38,302 bases of DNA from Gammaproteobacteria bacterium (GCA_021773355.1 JAJFKE010000055.1:1-38302), one strand, 5' to 3'. Shown: positions 16,570-24,455, counted from the first letter of the stretch. Made by a program: numbers and translations. Notes: generated by a model not told the origin, from the sequence alone.

Positions 16570-16812
16570 GAAGAAGGGCATAAGGGGTTACTCTCGACTG
16601 CGAAGTGAACGGCCACGTGTGTCATCATGGCCAGGCGCTTTCGCGCAATACGTCGGGCCACGAATCCTGTGATTCCGAAGTCTAGGGAGCTCTAATAATT
16701 TAATAGCCTAACAGGTTATGCTATTTGAGAGGGATTCCTAAAGTTACTAGTTTGGTGTGTTCCCTAGTTTCTGCACGCTTGGGTTGGATGAACATATAGT
16801 TGAGAATTCATT
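16570..16812. other. Intergenic region before the membrane-protein pair
   Basis: No gene seen. It would contain the promoter for the 16813-18219 pair; no clear -35/-10 identified. Confidence 0.4.
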
Positions 16813-17274
16813 TTGGATACGAAAGTACTGTATTCCGTCATATTAACCGTAGTAGCTTTCATATTGATGGCAGCTATGCTTTCACCTATAGTAATTGTAA
16901 GGGATGAAATTGTTTCAAAACCCTGGTGGGAACGTTGTGAGTATTACTACGAAGATGAAGCTGATGTTGATCCATCTATTCAAGAGCAGTTTGAACTGTT
17001 TGTTCAAACTCGAAACATGGAAATTCCTAATGCTGATATCTACCAAAGACTTCTAAGAATCATCATTTACTATTATGCAATCGATGAAATTAGATTCGAT
17101 TCTCATGTATTTAGAGATTTTGAAGTTCTATGCCGCGATTTCCCCGAATTTGTACTCTTCTTTGAAGATGAATTTGACCTGAGGATACTTGATGGGAATT
17201 TTAACTTTGTAGTTCATCCAAATAATTTTTTAACATTAGATGCAATCGCATCCTATGTTTTAAAAAACCTGTAA
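16813..17274 (+). CDS. Unknown protein with N-terminal membrane anchor
   Basis: 153 aa from a TTG start; the nearest upstream ATG in any useful frame meets a stop after three codons. Residues 5-28 form one transmembrane segment (VLYSVILTVVAFILMAAML). The rest is soluble, acidic and rich in aromatic residues (YYYEDEAD, IIIYYYAIDEI, EFVLFFEDEFDL). It ends 3 bp before the next gene, so the two are co-expressed. No family recognised. Codon use is AT-rich like the island. The pair could be an unlabelled membrane-acting defence or exclusion module; this is a guess from location. Confidence 0.7.
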   Translation: MDTKVLYSVILTVVAFILMAAMLSPIVIVRDEIVSKPWWERCEYYYEDEADVDPSIQEQFELFVQTRNMEIPNADIYQRLLRIIIYYYAIDEIRFDSHVFRDFEVLCRDFPEFVLFFEDEFDLRILDGNFNFVVHPNNFLTLDAIASYVLKNL

Positions 17275-17277
17275 CCT

Positions 17278-18219
17278 ATGGGAAGCCAAACGACTGAAAT
17301 CGAATTTTTTGATGAGTTTGCATTTTTGTGTCTTGTGGTGGTGGCACTACTTTCACTTGCTGATTTCTTAATAGGGCCTTCGAATAGAAAGTGGATAAAA
17401 AACAGAATTGCATATTTATGGATATTATTACAAGACAATTCAACAACTGAAATCCTCGCAAGCAGTGCCAAATTGTCAAGCAATCTTTTGCGTAAAATGT
17501 TCGTATGTAATTATAAGGGCGTACATTTTTACTATCGAGTTTTATTGTTTAGTCTATTGGCAACAACATTTTCCATTCTTTATATTAGTCCACTGTTTGA
17601 GTTTTCCAGCTCAGGCTACGCATCTTCATTTGAAAATCTAGTAGAATTGATAATAGGGTTTGACGTAGATAGAGTGACCCTTCAAGCCAGACCAAATGTA
17701 TTTACATCGTTGTTCTATCAATCACTGTTTTACGCACTTCCTATAAATTTTGTCTTTGATCTGGCTTCAGTCGGTTTGACCGTATATTTGCTAGACAAGC
17801 TCGCTAAATCTAAGAGATTGTCATCAGATATTCTAATTCTTCTATTAGACTTCGTGATAGTGCTGGCATGTTTTCTATCTGTATTAGTCTTGCTCGTTTA
17901 CCTTTTCCCAATTACCAATTTGCCACATCAAGGGAGCCTGAGTTTTTTTGAGAAAATGTCATTAATTCGTATTTATGCGAATTCAAGTGCCATTTTGTAT
18001 GGGGTATTTTTCTCCTCTGTAGCTCCTTCTTTCCTTCACATTTTCTATATAGTAACCACAATGGGTATAAAAATATTGTCTCCATTTCTAAGGCCTATAG
18101 TCGAGCTGCTTCTTTACAGGTTTCAAGAATCGCAAACGGGGACTTTAACATTATTAGCAATCTCAATTGGGACGATTGCAAAACTTGTCCAACAAGCCGT
18201 AAAAATCTATGGTGGCTAA
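17278..18219 (+). CDS. Unknown polytopic membrane protein
   Basis: 313 aa with about six hydrophobic segments, near residues 14-33, 85-103, 145-168, 182-207, 234-258 and 290-305. A basic cytoplasmic-type loop (GPSNRKWIKNR, about 33-43) follows the first. No transporter, channel or enzyme motif was recognised. It starts 3 bp after the stop of the anchored 153-aa protein and must be translated with it. It is the last gene before the attR-like repeat at 18632, that is, the end cargo of the island. Confidence 0.72.
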   Translation: MGSQTTEIEFFDEFAFLCLVVVALLSLADFLIGPSNRKWIKNRIAYLWILLQDNSTTEILASSAKLSSNLLRKMFVCNYKGVHFYYRVLLFSLLATTFSILYISPLFEFSSSGYASSFENLVELIIGFDVDRVTLQARPNVFTSLFYQSLFYALPINFVFDLASVGLTVYLLDKLAKSKRLSSDILILLLDFVIVLACFLSVLVLLVYLFPITNLPHQGSLSFFEKMSLIRIYANSSAILYGVFFSSVAPSFLHIFYIVTTMGIKILSPFLRPIVELLLYRFQESQTGTLTLLAISIGTIAKLVQQAVKIYGG

Positions 18220-18631
18220 CAAGCAGAATAACTGAGATCGTTAAAAGCAAAAATGCAGTTGTCTTTATCTACAAATATTCTATGAATAAGTGGCACATTT
18301 TTATTTCTTGCATTTATCCAATTGATTCAAGTAACGAATCGGCCGAACAATCTACTGAAAAACTTTTTGTGGGTGGTTCGATTCCGCTCCTATCACCGCC
18401 TCATTAATAGTCTTCAATTGAATGCGCGTAAAGTAACGAGCGGATCATATTCTCCCTAATCAACCAGCTTTGGGTCGAAAATAGAAAAAGAACTGGCTTT
18501 GAAGACTGTACCCAATAATGTGCCAAATTTTGAATAAATGGTTGTAAAAGGGGCTAAATATCGCTCAAAAATCATAGTGACCAAGATCGCAACTCATTGA
18601 TAAATAATAACTTTAAGCTTTACAGATGGCT
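18220..18631. other. Non-coding right end of the island
   Basis: About 410 bp without a credible gene. At 18370-18400 a TTCGATT loop with weak flanking stem resembles a tRNA T arm but nothing else of a tRNA is present. No terminator with a T run after the membrane gene. Confidence 0.4.
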
Positions 18632-18655
18632 CTACGAACTAGGGGGTCGCACGTT
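18632..18655 (+). repeat. Probable attR core (tRNA-Arg fragment copy)
   Basis: Exact 24-base copy of tRNA-Arg positions 9715-9738, same orientation, without the rest of the tRNA. Together with 9715-9738 it brackets the integrase and cargo, giving an island of about 8.9 kb. The hairpin array copy B starts immediately after it. Confidence 0.72.
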
Positions 18656-18816
18656 TGACAAGCGCGTAGCGCGCAGGACGGCTGAAAGCCGCCCGAAGGG
18701 TGAGAAATTTATCTAAGATAAAAATTTTGAATCAAAGCTGCGAAGCAGCGCAGACCGCGAAAGCGGCCCCAACGGGGTGAGGAATTTGGCTACGCCAAAT
18801 TGCGAATCAATCGTGC
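18652..18816 (+). repeat. Hairpin-array repeat, copy B (two units)
   Basis: Unit 1: GCGC-GTA-GCGC, CGGCT-GAA-AGCCG, CCC-GAA-GGG, TTTATC-TAA-GATAAA (18708-18722). Unit 2: GCTGC-GAA-GCAGC, CCGC-GAAA-GCGG, CCCC-AAC-GGGG, AATTTGGC-TAC-GCCAAATT (18783-18801). It closes GCGAATCAATCGTGCC then CCTCCAGTCGAC. The layout equals copy A, the stems differ in sequence but remain paired. No coding potential. Confidence 0.8.
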
Positions 18817-18959
18817 CCCTCCAGTCGACACCAATCTACGCCAGTTGTAATTGATCAAAGTTTAATCCCTTAGTCCTCTATGACCTCGTGAGTGTTCCTA
18901 GTTTCTAATCCCCTTCCTTCCCGAACAAATCTATGTCCAAAACAGCTACCAGTTTTAAG

Positions 18960-19001
18960 TTGACAATCAATTACTAGCATTATAGTATACTAGCATTATA
19001 G
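18960..19001 (+). promoter_or_regulatory. Promoter with tandem operator for the RHH operon
   Basis: TTGACA (18960-18965) is a perfect -35. Candidate -10 boxes are TATAGT at 18981 or TAGTAT at 18983. A 13-base direct repeat ACTAGCATTATAG occurs at 18973-18985 and 18989-19001 with a 16-base period and overlaps the -10. RHH regulators usually bind such short tandem sites, so auto-repression by the next gene is likely. Confidence 0.7.
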
Positions 19002-19022
19002 CATCAAAGAAGGTAACTGATC

Positions 19023-19178
19023 ATGCCAGAGAAGCAGCAGTTCAATGTATACCTACCACCCGAGTTAGTTAAACAGATGAAACATCACGCCATCGAAAGT
19101 GGCGAATCATTAAGTAAGTTAGTGGAGCGCATCTTCAGTGACTATCTTGTCCAACAATCAAATAGAAAGAGGAAATGA
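19023..19178 (+). CDS. Ribbon-helix-helix (CopG/Arc-type) regulator
   Basis: 51 aa, MPEKQQFNVYLPPELVKQMK and onward. The N-terminal strand 'QFNVYLP' that reads DNA bases, then helix 'PELVKQMKHHAIESG' and helix 'SLSKLVERIFSDYL' are the complete RHH fold. AAGAAGG ribosome-binding site 8 bases before ATG. Its stop is one base before the next ATG, so it leads a three-gene operon. It probably represses its own promoter through the 13-bp tandem repeats. Such proteins are often antitoxins, but the next genes are enzymes, not toxins. Confidence 0.8.
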   Translation: MPEKQQFNVYLPPELVKQMKHHAIESGESLSKLVERIFSDYLVQQSNRKRK

Positions 19179-19179
19179 C

Positions 19180-19527
19180 ATGGCATCCGGACTATTAGTA
19201 TTTGTATATAGTGAAGAATTTGAAAAACTTACAAGCTTCTATCAAGAGATACTGGAGGTTGATGGTAAAGCTCTGGGCCCGAATTGGATGGAGTTCCCCT
19301 TAACACCAGCAAAGTTTGCGGTACACAGGCAAGACGAGAACGACTCAATGGACAAGTTACCCTACCGCTTCGATCTGTTGGTATCGGATATTGACTCAGC
19401 ATTAAAAAAAGCAAAAACACTCGGGGCCATCATAAAGCGCGGCATACAAGATGAAGCGTTTGGGAAATCAGCAATTTTACATGACCCTGAGGGTCGTGAA
19501 TTCATGATCATTGAAGAAGAGCGCTAA
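19180..19527 (+). CDS. VOC-superfamily (glyoxalase/bleomycin-resistance-like) protein
   Basis: 115 aa from ATG 19180 with GAGG just upstream; a longer frame begins at 19138 but overlaps the RHH gene. One vicinal-oxygen-chelate module pair: 'FVYSEEFEKLTSFYQEILEV' at the start, 'YRFDLLVSDIDSALKKAKTL' and 'DPEGREFMIIEE' at the end. These match the glyoxalase/antibiotic-binding fold. Metal ligands are incomplete in the visible sequence (the final Glu of 'REFMIIEE' is present, the N-terminal His is not), so it could be a binding protein instead of an enzyme. Second gene of the RHH operon. Confidence 0.82.
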   Translation: MASGLLVFVYSEEFEKLTSFYQEILEVDGKALGPNWMEFPLTPAKFAVHRQDENDSMDKLPYRFDLLVSDIDSALKKAKTLGAIIKRGIQDEAFGKSAILHDPEGREFMIIEEER

Positions 19528-19531
19528 TACT

Positions 19532-20350
19532 ATGCTGTATGCCGAAAACTCACTTCAAACGGCTGACGTTCAGCTTCATTATGTAGAAGGTGAGAATACA
19601 GGCCCGCCAATGATTTGGTTGCATGGAGTTGCTGGTAGGTGGCAACGCTGGCGTCGTCACATGGCTGTGTTTCAACCGAACTTTCAACAGTTCGCAATTG
19701 ATGCTCGTGGTCATGGTGAGTCATCACGGACCCCAGGAAGGTACACCTGGGTTGATCATGCCAATGATTTAACGAGCTTTCTGGAACAGAAAATTGATCG
19801 TCCTGCGGTGCTCATTGGGCACTCACAAGGGGCAATGCAGGCGCTCTACGCGGCAGCTAACCATCCGTCCAAGGTTGCCGCTCTGGTTCTTGAAGATCCG
19901 CCTCTATTCAATGCAAAGCAGGTTGACCCTGATACCAGTGCATTTCAGTTTCTATTAGGAATGATTGAATCGGGTATTCCTGAACACGAGGTCGCCAATG
20001 TCTTTGGCGCTGAACGTTGGGTAACAGACGAGCTGAGCCATGAATACGCGCAAGCATTGTCTAGACTCGATCCAGACACATTACGGCAAATTATCAATCA
20101 AGAGGCAACAAAGAATTATTCCGTTAAAGATTATCTGGTCAATATTAATTGTCCTGTTCTTGTACTATGCGCTACGAAAGCGGGAGCGGTGCTGACCGAA
20201 TCAAATCAAAAGTTCCTTGGCAAGATTTTGCCAGACGCTAGTCTAATTAAGGTCCGTGATTCAGGTCATCTAATCCATGCAGAACAACCTGAAGAATATA
20301 TTAGGTATTTGCGAGACTTCGCAAAAGAGAATTTTAGGGGGCGCTCATAA
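19532..20350 (+). CDS. Alpha/beta hydrolase
   Basis: 272 aa from ATG 19532, 4 bp after the VOC stop; an in-frame TTG at 19511 overlaps that gene. Oxyanion region 'IWLHGVAGRWQRWRRHM', 'AIDARGHGES', nucleophile elbow 'IGHSQGAM' (GxSxG), acid region 'LVLCATKAGAVL', and the catalytic His in 'DSGHLIHAEQPEEY'. This is a complete alpha/beta hydrolase triad framework. The substrate is unknown; epoxide, lactone or ester hydrolysis is possible. Last gene of the RHH-VOC operon. Its last codons form the left arm of a perfect 19-bp inverted repeat. Confidence 0.88.
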   Translation: MLYAENSLQTADVQLHYVEGENTGPPMIWLHGVAGRWQRWRRHMAVFQPNFQQFAIDARGHGESSRTPGRYTWVDHANDLTSFLEQKIDRPAVLIGHSQGAMQALYAAANHPSKVAALVLEDPPLFNAKQVDPDTSAFQFLLGMIESGIPEHEVANVFGAERWVTDELSHEYAQALSRLDPDTLRQIINQEATKNYSVKDYLVNINCPVLVLCATKAGAVLTESNQKFLGKILPDASLIKVRDSGHLIHAEQPEEYIRYLRDFAKENFRGRS

Positions 20351-20400
20351 CTTAACAACTTAACGGTGGCTCTAAAGTTGCTAAGTTATGAGCGCCCCCT
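20336..20400. terminator. Perfect 19-bp inverted repeat at the operon end
   Basis: Arms AGGGGGCGCTCATAACTTA (20336-20354) and its exact complement (20382-20400), with a weaker inner pairing AACTT/AAGTT. The left arm overlaps the hydrolase stop codon. There is no T run after the right arm, so intrinsic termination would be weak. It may instead be the end of a mobile cassette or an mRNA 3' stabiliser. It marks the border with the GC-rich block. Confidence 0.6.
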
Positions 20401-20468
20401 ATGACCTTCGAACCTCATTCGCCGGCTTAGCGTCAGGGTTGAGAATCTAACTTTATGAACCTGCAGGC

Positions 20469-21395
20469 TCAATCGAACTCTGTCTTGAAACGACTCACAT
20501 CGTCAACATTTGGCAAGAGCCAGATCAGCCCGCTTCTCGTTCTTATGCGTGCCGTCGAGCTGCCGCCGGGAGAAACCTCGAGCCGTCGCTGGCCTCGCTC
20601 TCCTCGAATCGGTTGGTCGTTCGTGGCTTCGTTTAGAATTTCGCCATTCTGCGTCGCTATATCGAAAGAGGTCCGGAGGTCACAACACTCGAGTTTGACC
20701 TCTCCAGATTGAGTTTCAACCTCGACATGCCCGCCTTCTTCGACCGCAGCGCTGATCGAGATATCGCCGGACACGGTATTCAATCTGGCGTGGAACGGTC
20801 TCGCGCCCAAGAGGGTCAGCGCACCAGTCGCTGCCTCGAGTTCGATCTGGCCGTCGGCCCCTACTACAAAAAGGTCACCGCTCAGGGTTGAGGCCAGCAA
20901 GTTGCTTGTTTGACCCTCGAAGTCGAGACTGCCACTGACTGCCTCGAAATTGAGGCGAGAAGGCTCCCCGCGGATTACTACCGAGCTGGAGACCACACCG
21001 ACCCCTACCGGCCCTCGAATGCCTTCGATCTCGAGATCGGCGTCCTTCGCGACCACGAAAAGTCGTGTATCGTCTGGCACTTCGATGACAAGATCGACAT
21101 CGAAAGTGGAGGGTTCGTCGAAGCCCGCCCAAAGACGTGCGAACAGGGGATACCGCACCCGCACCTCGATAGCGCCCGCATCTTGACTGAGCGACACTCC
21201 TCGCACTTCGGAGCTAGTGGTGCCGCGGACTCGCACCTGGCCTGACTCAGAGCCCACCACCCGAATGTGACCGTAGCTGATGTCGACACGCACGGAACCA
21301 CCTGACTCGATCGAACGGGACAGGTCGACGGACTCGCCGAATGTTGGAATTGCTGTAAACACGACCACGACTGAAAAGAAAACGATCCACTTCAT
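20469..21395 (-). CDS. Exported DUF4097-like beta-repeat protein
   Basis: 308 aa from ATG 21395, which overlaps the preceding stop as TGATG and has GGAGG upstream. Signal peptide MKWIVFFSVVVVFTAIPTFG. The mature part is a run of short beta strands with Gly/Ser turns ('VRVDISYGHIRVVGSESGQV', 'NTVSGDISISAAV', 'ETQSGEVKLEC'), as in DUF4097 putative adhesins. In GC-rich bacteria such genes often follow an ECF sigma/anti-sigma pair, and that is the order here. Exact function unknown, probably envelope stress linked. Base composition is clearly GC-richer than the window's other genes. Confidence 0.8.
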   Translation of the reverse strand: MKWIVFFSVVVVFTAIPTFGESVDLSRSIESGGSVRVDISYGHIRVVGSESGQVRVRGTTSSEVRGVSLSQDAGAIEVRVRYPLFARLWAGFDEPSTFDVDLVIEVPDDTRLFVVAKDADLEIEGIRGPVGVGVVSSSVVIRGEPSRLNFEAVSGSLDFEGQTSNLLASTLSGDLFVVGADGQIELEAATGALTLLGARPFHARLNTVSGDISISAAVEEGGHVEVETQSGEVKLECCDLRTSFDIATQNGEILNEATNDQPIRGERGQRRLEVSPGGSSTARIRTRSGLIWLLPNVDDVSRFKTEFD

Positions 21396-21967
21396 CAACT
21401 CACTCCTCCGGCGCCGCGTAGGCGCTCGCTTACCAGGCTCAACAAACGGAGCTCCATTTCGTAGAGATCCGCCAGGCGCATCTCGGTGGTCGGGTCGACC
21501 GGGAGTCGAGCCAGCGAAGTCTCGATCTCCTTCATTTCGGTTTCGATGACATTGATGCTCTGACGAATCTCGGACCGTACCTCGGGAGGGTAGTTGCCCA
21601 GCTCCTCGGCTACTCTTTCGAGAAGGACCTCGCGCTCCATGGCATAGGAAGCAAAAACGGCCTGCAATGCAGGCGAGCTCTCGGAAGGAAGGTCGGAGCT
21701 CGAACGGGGTGCCGCAAAACCCTCGATCGGCTGCAACACCGGAGCGGTGAAGCTCCAGGTCAGCGCCAGGCCCACCAGCAATGCCGCCGCGACAGCCATC
21801 AAGCGCTCCGCCGTGTATTGATTCTTGTGCACCACTTTGCGTTTCGCTTCCATTTCCAGGTCGAGCCAGAGATCTCTCTCGGGCTCGAGTCCAGCCTCAG
21901 ATAGTCGACGGAGGTCGTTCTTGAGAGTCTCTTCTTGTTGATACTCGGCTTGTTGCTTATTGCTCAT
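21395..21967 (-). CDS. Putative membrane anti-sigma factor
   Basis: 190 aa from ATG 21967, which overlaps the sigma stop as ATGA. Residues 1-60 are charged and cytoplasmic (MSNKQQAEYQQEETLKNDLR), followed by one transmembrane helix (MAVAAALLVGLALTWSF, about 60-77) and a helical periplasmic part with 'EIRQSINVIETEMKEIETSL'. This matches single-pass anti-sigma proteins by layout, though no zinc anti-sigma (HxxxCxxC) motif is seen. Start/stop overlaps on both sides show translational coupling with the sigma factor and the DUF4097 gene. GC-rich like its neighbours. Confidence 0.72.
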   Translation of the reverse strand: MSNKQQAEYQQEETLKNDLRRLSEAGLEPERDLWLDLEMEAKRKVVHKNQYTAERLMAVAAALLVGLALTWSFTAPVLQPIEGFAAPRSSSDLPSESSPALQAVFASYAMEREVLLERVAEELGNYPPEVRSEIRQSINVIETEMKEIETSLARLPVDPTTEMRLADLYEMELRLLSLVSERLRGAGGVS

Positions 21968-22515
21968 TTCAGCCACTCCCTGAGTGCCTTCCGCGCACGG
22001 AAGAGTTGAGTCTTGCTTGTACCGACGGTGACGCCTAAAAGAGTCGCCACCTCCAAATGTGTGTACCCTTCGATGTCATGGAGGACCAGCACCCGTCTTG
22101 GTCCCGGAGGCAGTTGAAGAACGGCGCGCTCAAGATCGAGTCCGGTCCCTGCCGGTGCTGCGGTGGTCTCCAGACGTTCGAGGTCTGCGTCGGTCAGCGA
22201 CTCGAGCTGCTGCCTCCAACTGGCGCGCTGCTCGTCAATCACCAGGTTGACCGCGATCCGCCTGAGCCAGGTGCCGAGACGGCTCTCTCCTCTGAAGCCT
22301 TCGAGACCACGCCAAGCCTTGAGGAACACTTTCTGTGTCATGTCTTCCGCATCTTCGTTGCTATCAAGCAAGCGGCGACATACGCCGTAGACCTGGCGCA
22401 CATATCGACGATAAAGCTGTTCGAACGCCTGAAGCTCTCCACGTTTTGCCAGGCCAATCAGCAGCCGATCGTCCCTGACATCCTCTGCCTCTCTATCGTT
22501 GTAGCTTGCTAGCAC
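21964..22515 (-). CDS. ECF RNA polymerase sigma factor
   Basis: 183 aa from GTG 22515; the open frame extends further to 22824 but that part lies inside the serine-hydrolase gene and has no sigma character. A TTG at 22527 overlapping the hydrolase stop is the other candidate start. Region 2: 'LYRRYVRQVYGVCRRLLDSN', 'EDAEDMTQKVFLKAWRGL', 'WLRRIAVNLVIDEQR'. Region 4: 'LPPGPRRVLVLHDIEGYTHL', 'EVATLLGVTVGTSKTQLFRA'. It directs transcription of an envelope-type regulon, probably its own operon. Cotranscribed with the serine hydrolase, anti-sigma and DUF4097 genes. Confidence 0.9.
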   Translation of the reverse strand: MLASYNDREAEDVRDDRLLIGLAKRGELQAFEQLYRRYVRQVYGVCRRLLDSNEDAEDMTQKVFLKAWRGLEGFRGESRLGTWLRRIAVNLVIDEQRASWRQQLESLTDADLERLETTAAPAGTGLDLERAVLQLPPGPRRVLVLHDIEGYTHLEVATLLGVTVGTSKTQLFRARKALREWLK

Positions 22516-22523
22516 GGAAGTCT

Positions 22524-24329
22524 TCAAAAGTTGAAACCCAGCAGCCGCCAGTAGGCGAGGAAGCAGACAAAGGAAAGAACGATAAACGAACTGGCCGTCA
22601 CCGGAATTAGCGAGTTGTCCTCTGAGCCCCGGTGATGAACAAGTTCGACAAGAACCGCAACGACGGTCACGACGAGAGCGAGAAACGGCAGCAGTAAGAG
22701 CAGCAACAGATACCACGGAATCTCGAAGCGAAGCACGCCACCGCCCTGGCTCATGGTGATACCGATGAGAGCACCCGTGCCGAGAAGAAAGACCAGTAGA
22801 ATAGCAGCCGCCAGGCGCAGACATCTGCCGGAAGTCCTGGCGCTTAAGGCATACTGAGGCACGAGTAGCGGTCTACCCAGAAGCTGCAGGACGAGCGCCA
22901 CGCTCAGTATCCCGAAGACCACCAGATGAAGCTGCCGCTGCCCGTGCCAGGGAATGCTCCGCCAGACGGCTCCTTCTTCGAGCAGTAACCAGCCGTCTCC
23001 GCTACTGCGTTGGCGTTGAATCACGATGCGTCCGTCCTCGTCGCCAAATGCGCCGTCGCCCAAAGGCTCGTAATGCCGGTCTCGGTGTAGAAGAGTTCCG
23101 TCCGATGCCACCTCAACCTTAATCTGTTCGAACAGGGCTCTTGCTTTGTCGAATCCGCGATCCGGCAACTCTGCGGGCACATAGCTGCCGGAAATTCCTG
23201 CTATATCCATGGGCGCAAACTCTTGCGAAGAAGTGGAGTTCACCGGAGTCATAGATAGTGGCGGGAATACGCGGTCGAGAGTCTCGTTGATGAGTGGCCA
23301 CACATATGAGTTGCCGTTGAGCGCCACCAGGATACCACCTGATCTCTCGGGCAAAAGCACAATCCCCGACGAAAAGCCGTCGAGAGAACCCGAGTGAAAG
23401 AGCCGCCTGGGCGACGAGGAAGAGGTTTCCGAAAAGCCGTAGGCTCTGCCGGTAAAGGTAGAGTGGTGCTCGAAGTGGCGCGTAAGCATGAGATCAACGG
23501 TGTCATGATCGAGGAAGTCGTACTCGTCGGGCTGAAGCAATGCCGTCATGAAGCGGGCCATGTCAGCCCCTGTCGAGCTTAGCATCGAGGAGGGCACCGT
23601 ATTGATAAAGGCTGGCCGGACCGGCTCCCCGAAGCGATAACCCTGTGCCAGGTTTGGATGATCGGGTCGCAACTCGAACGAGCTGTTAGCCATGCCGAGC
23701 GGCTCGAAAACAAGTTCATGTGCGGCCTCAGCGAAAGGCTTCTCGACGATTCGTTGAACGATCAGTCCCGCAAGCGCCATACCATGATTGGAATACAGGG
23801 TAACTTCACCGGCGGCGTAGACACGACGCGGCATCTGTTCGACAAGGAAAGCTTCAAGTTCGGGGACCTGCCAACGCTGCGTCGACATGCGCGTGAGAAA
23901 CCGGTCTTCGAAGCCGCCGGTATGGGTCAGGAGGTGAGCGGTGGTCAGCGTGCCAGTTCCGGTGAATCGCAAATCCCCTAGATAGTGATGGACGTCTGTG
24001 TCGAGATCGAGCCGACCCTGTTGATGGAGCCTCATTGCAGCGGCAGCCGTCACTGGTTTCGAAATCGAAGCGAACCGAAAGATGGTCTCGTCTAAATCAA
24101 TCTGATCGTGGGTCGAAATGTCGGAGAACCCATAGGCCTGAGAAAAGATAACCTCCCCATCAACAATTATCAACACGATCGCACCCGGAACCTGCCAGTC
24201 CTCCATCACGCTTTGGACTTTCGCATCCACGAAGTCGAAATCTATTCTTGTAGTGGGCTCCGCACCTCGTGCCGTGTCCGCCAGCAAGAGGAGCCACGTC
24301 ATCATGACCAAAAACCACTTCTCTCTCAT
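22524..24329 (-). CDS. Serine hydrolase, class C beta-lactamase-like, with membrane C-terminus
   Basis: 601 aa. Signal peptide MREKWFLVMMTWLLLLADTA. The beta-lactamase/transpeptidase-like domain shows SxxK 'SISKPVTAAAAMR', YxN 'YSNHGMALAGLI' and the third motif as 'HSGSLDGFSSG'. Beyond the catalytic domain (about 25-360) comes a ~90-residue beta region and then four hydrophobic stretches near 465-600. Family members act as esterases, peptidases or peptidoglycan amidases/D-aminopeptidases. First gene of the GC-rich operon; the sigma gene follows with a minimal overlap. Codon choice (many CTC, GTC, CGA, GAG) is unlike the rest of the window. Confidence 0.85.
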   Translation of the reverse strand: MREKWFLVMMTWLLLLADTARGAEPTTRIDFDFVDAKVQSVMEDWQVPGAIVLIIVDGEVIFSQAYGFSDISTHDQIDLDETIFRFASISKPVTAAAAMRLHQQGRLDLDTDVHHYLGDLRFTGTGTLTTAHLLTHTGGFEDRFLTRMSTQRWQVPELEAFLVEQMPRRVYAAGEVTLYSNHGMALAGLIVQRIVEKPFAEAAHELVFEPLGMANSSFELRPDHPNLAQGYRFGEPVRPAFINTVPSSMLSSTGADMARFMTALLQPDEYDFLDHDTVDLMLTRHFEHHSTFTGRAYGFSETSSSSPRRLFHSGSLDGFSSGIVLLPERSGGILVALNGNSYVWPLINETLDRVFPPLSMTPVNSTSSQEFAPMDIAGISGSYVPAELPDRGFDKARALFEQIKVEVASDGTLLHRDRHYEPLGDGAFGDEDGRIVIQRQRSSGDGWLLLEEGAVWRSIPWHGQRQLHLVVFGILSVALVLQLLGRPLLVPQYALSARTSGRCLRLAAAILLVFLLGTGALIGITMSQGGGVLRFEIPWYLLLLLLLPFLALVVTVVAVLVELVHHRGSEDNSLIPVTASSFIVLSFVCFLAYWRLLGFNF

Positions 24330-24455
24330 CCGCTCTGCTCCAGTCGATTCATAGACCCTTGCTGACCTAGACGGAATTCGGGATCAGATGGTTGACAGCA
24401 GATTGATTTTTATCTGACTCCTCTGTACTGGTGGTAAGTGTGAGGAAATTAGAGG

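Noticed and set aside
16813..16870. ATG 17 codons into the 153-aa gene as start
   Set aside because: It would cut the transmembrane segment in half; the TTG gives a full anchor.
18367..18400. tRNA-like T arm (GGTGG-TTCGATT-CCGCT)
   Set aside because: No D arm, anticodon arm or acceptor complement around it; pairing is poor.
21964..22824. Long version of the GC-rich ECF sigma factor
   Set aside because: The extra ~100 residues are the antiframe-like shadow of the serine hydrolase 3' end and show no sigma homology.
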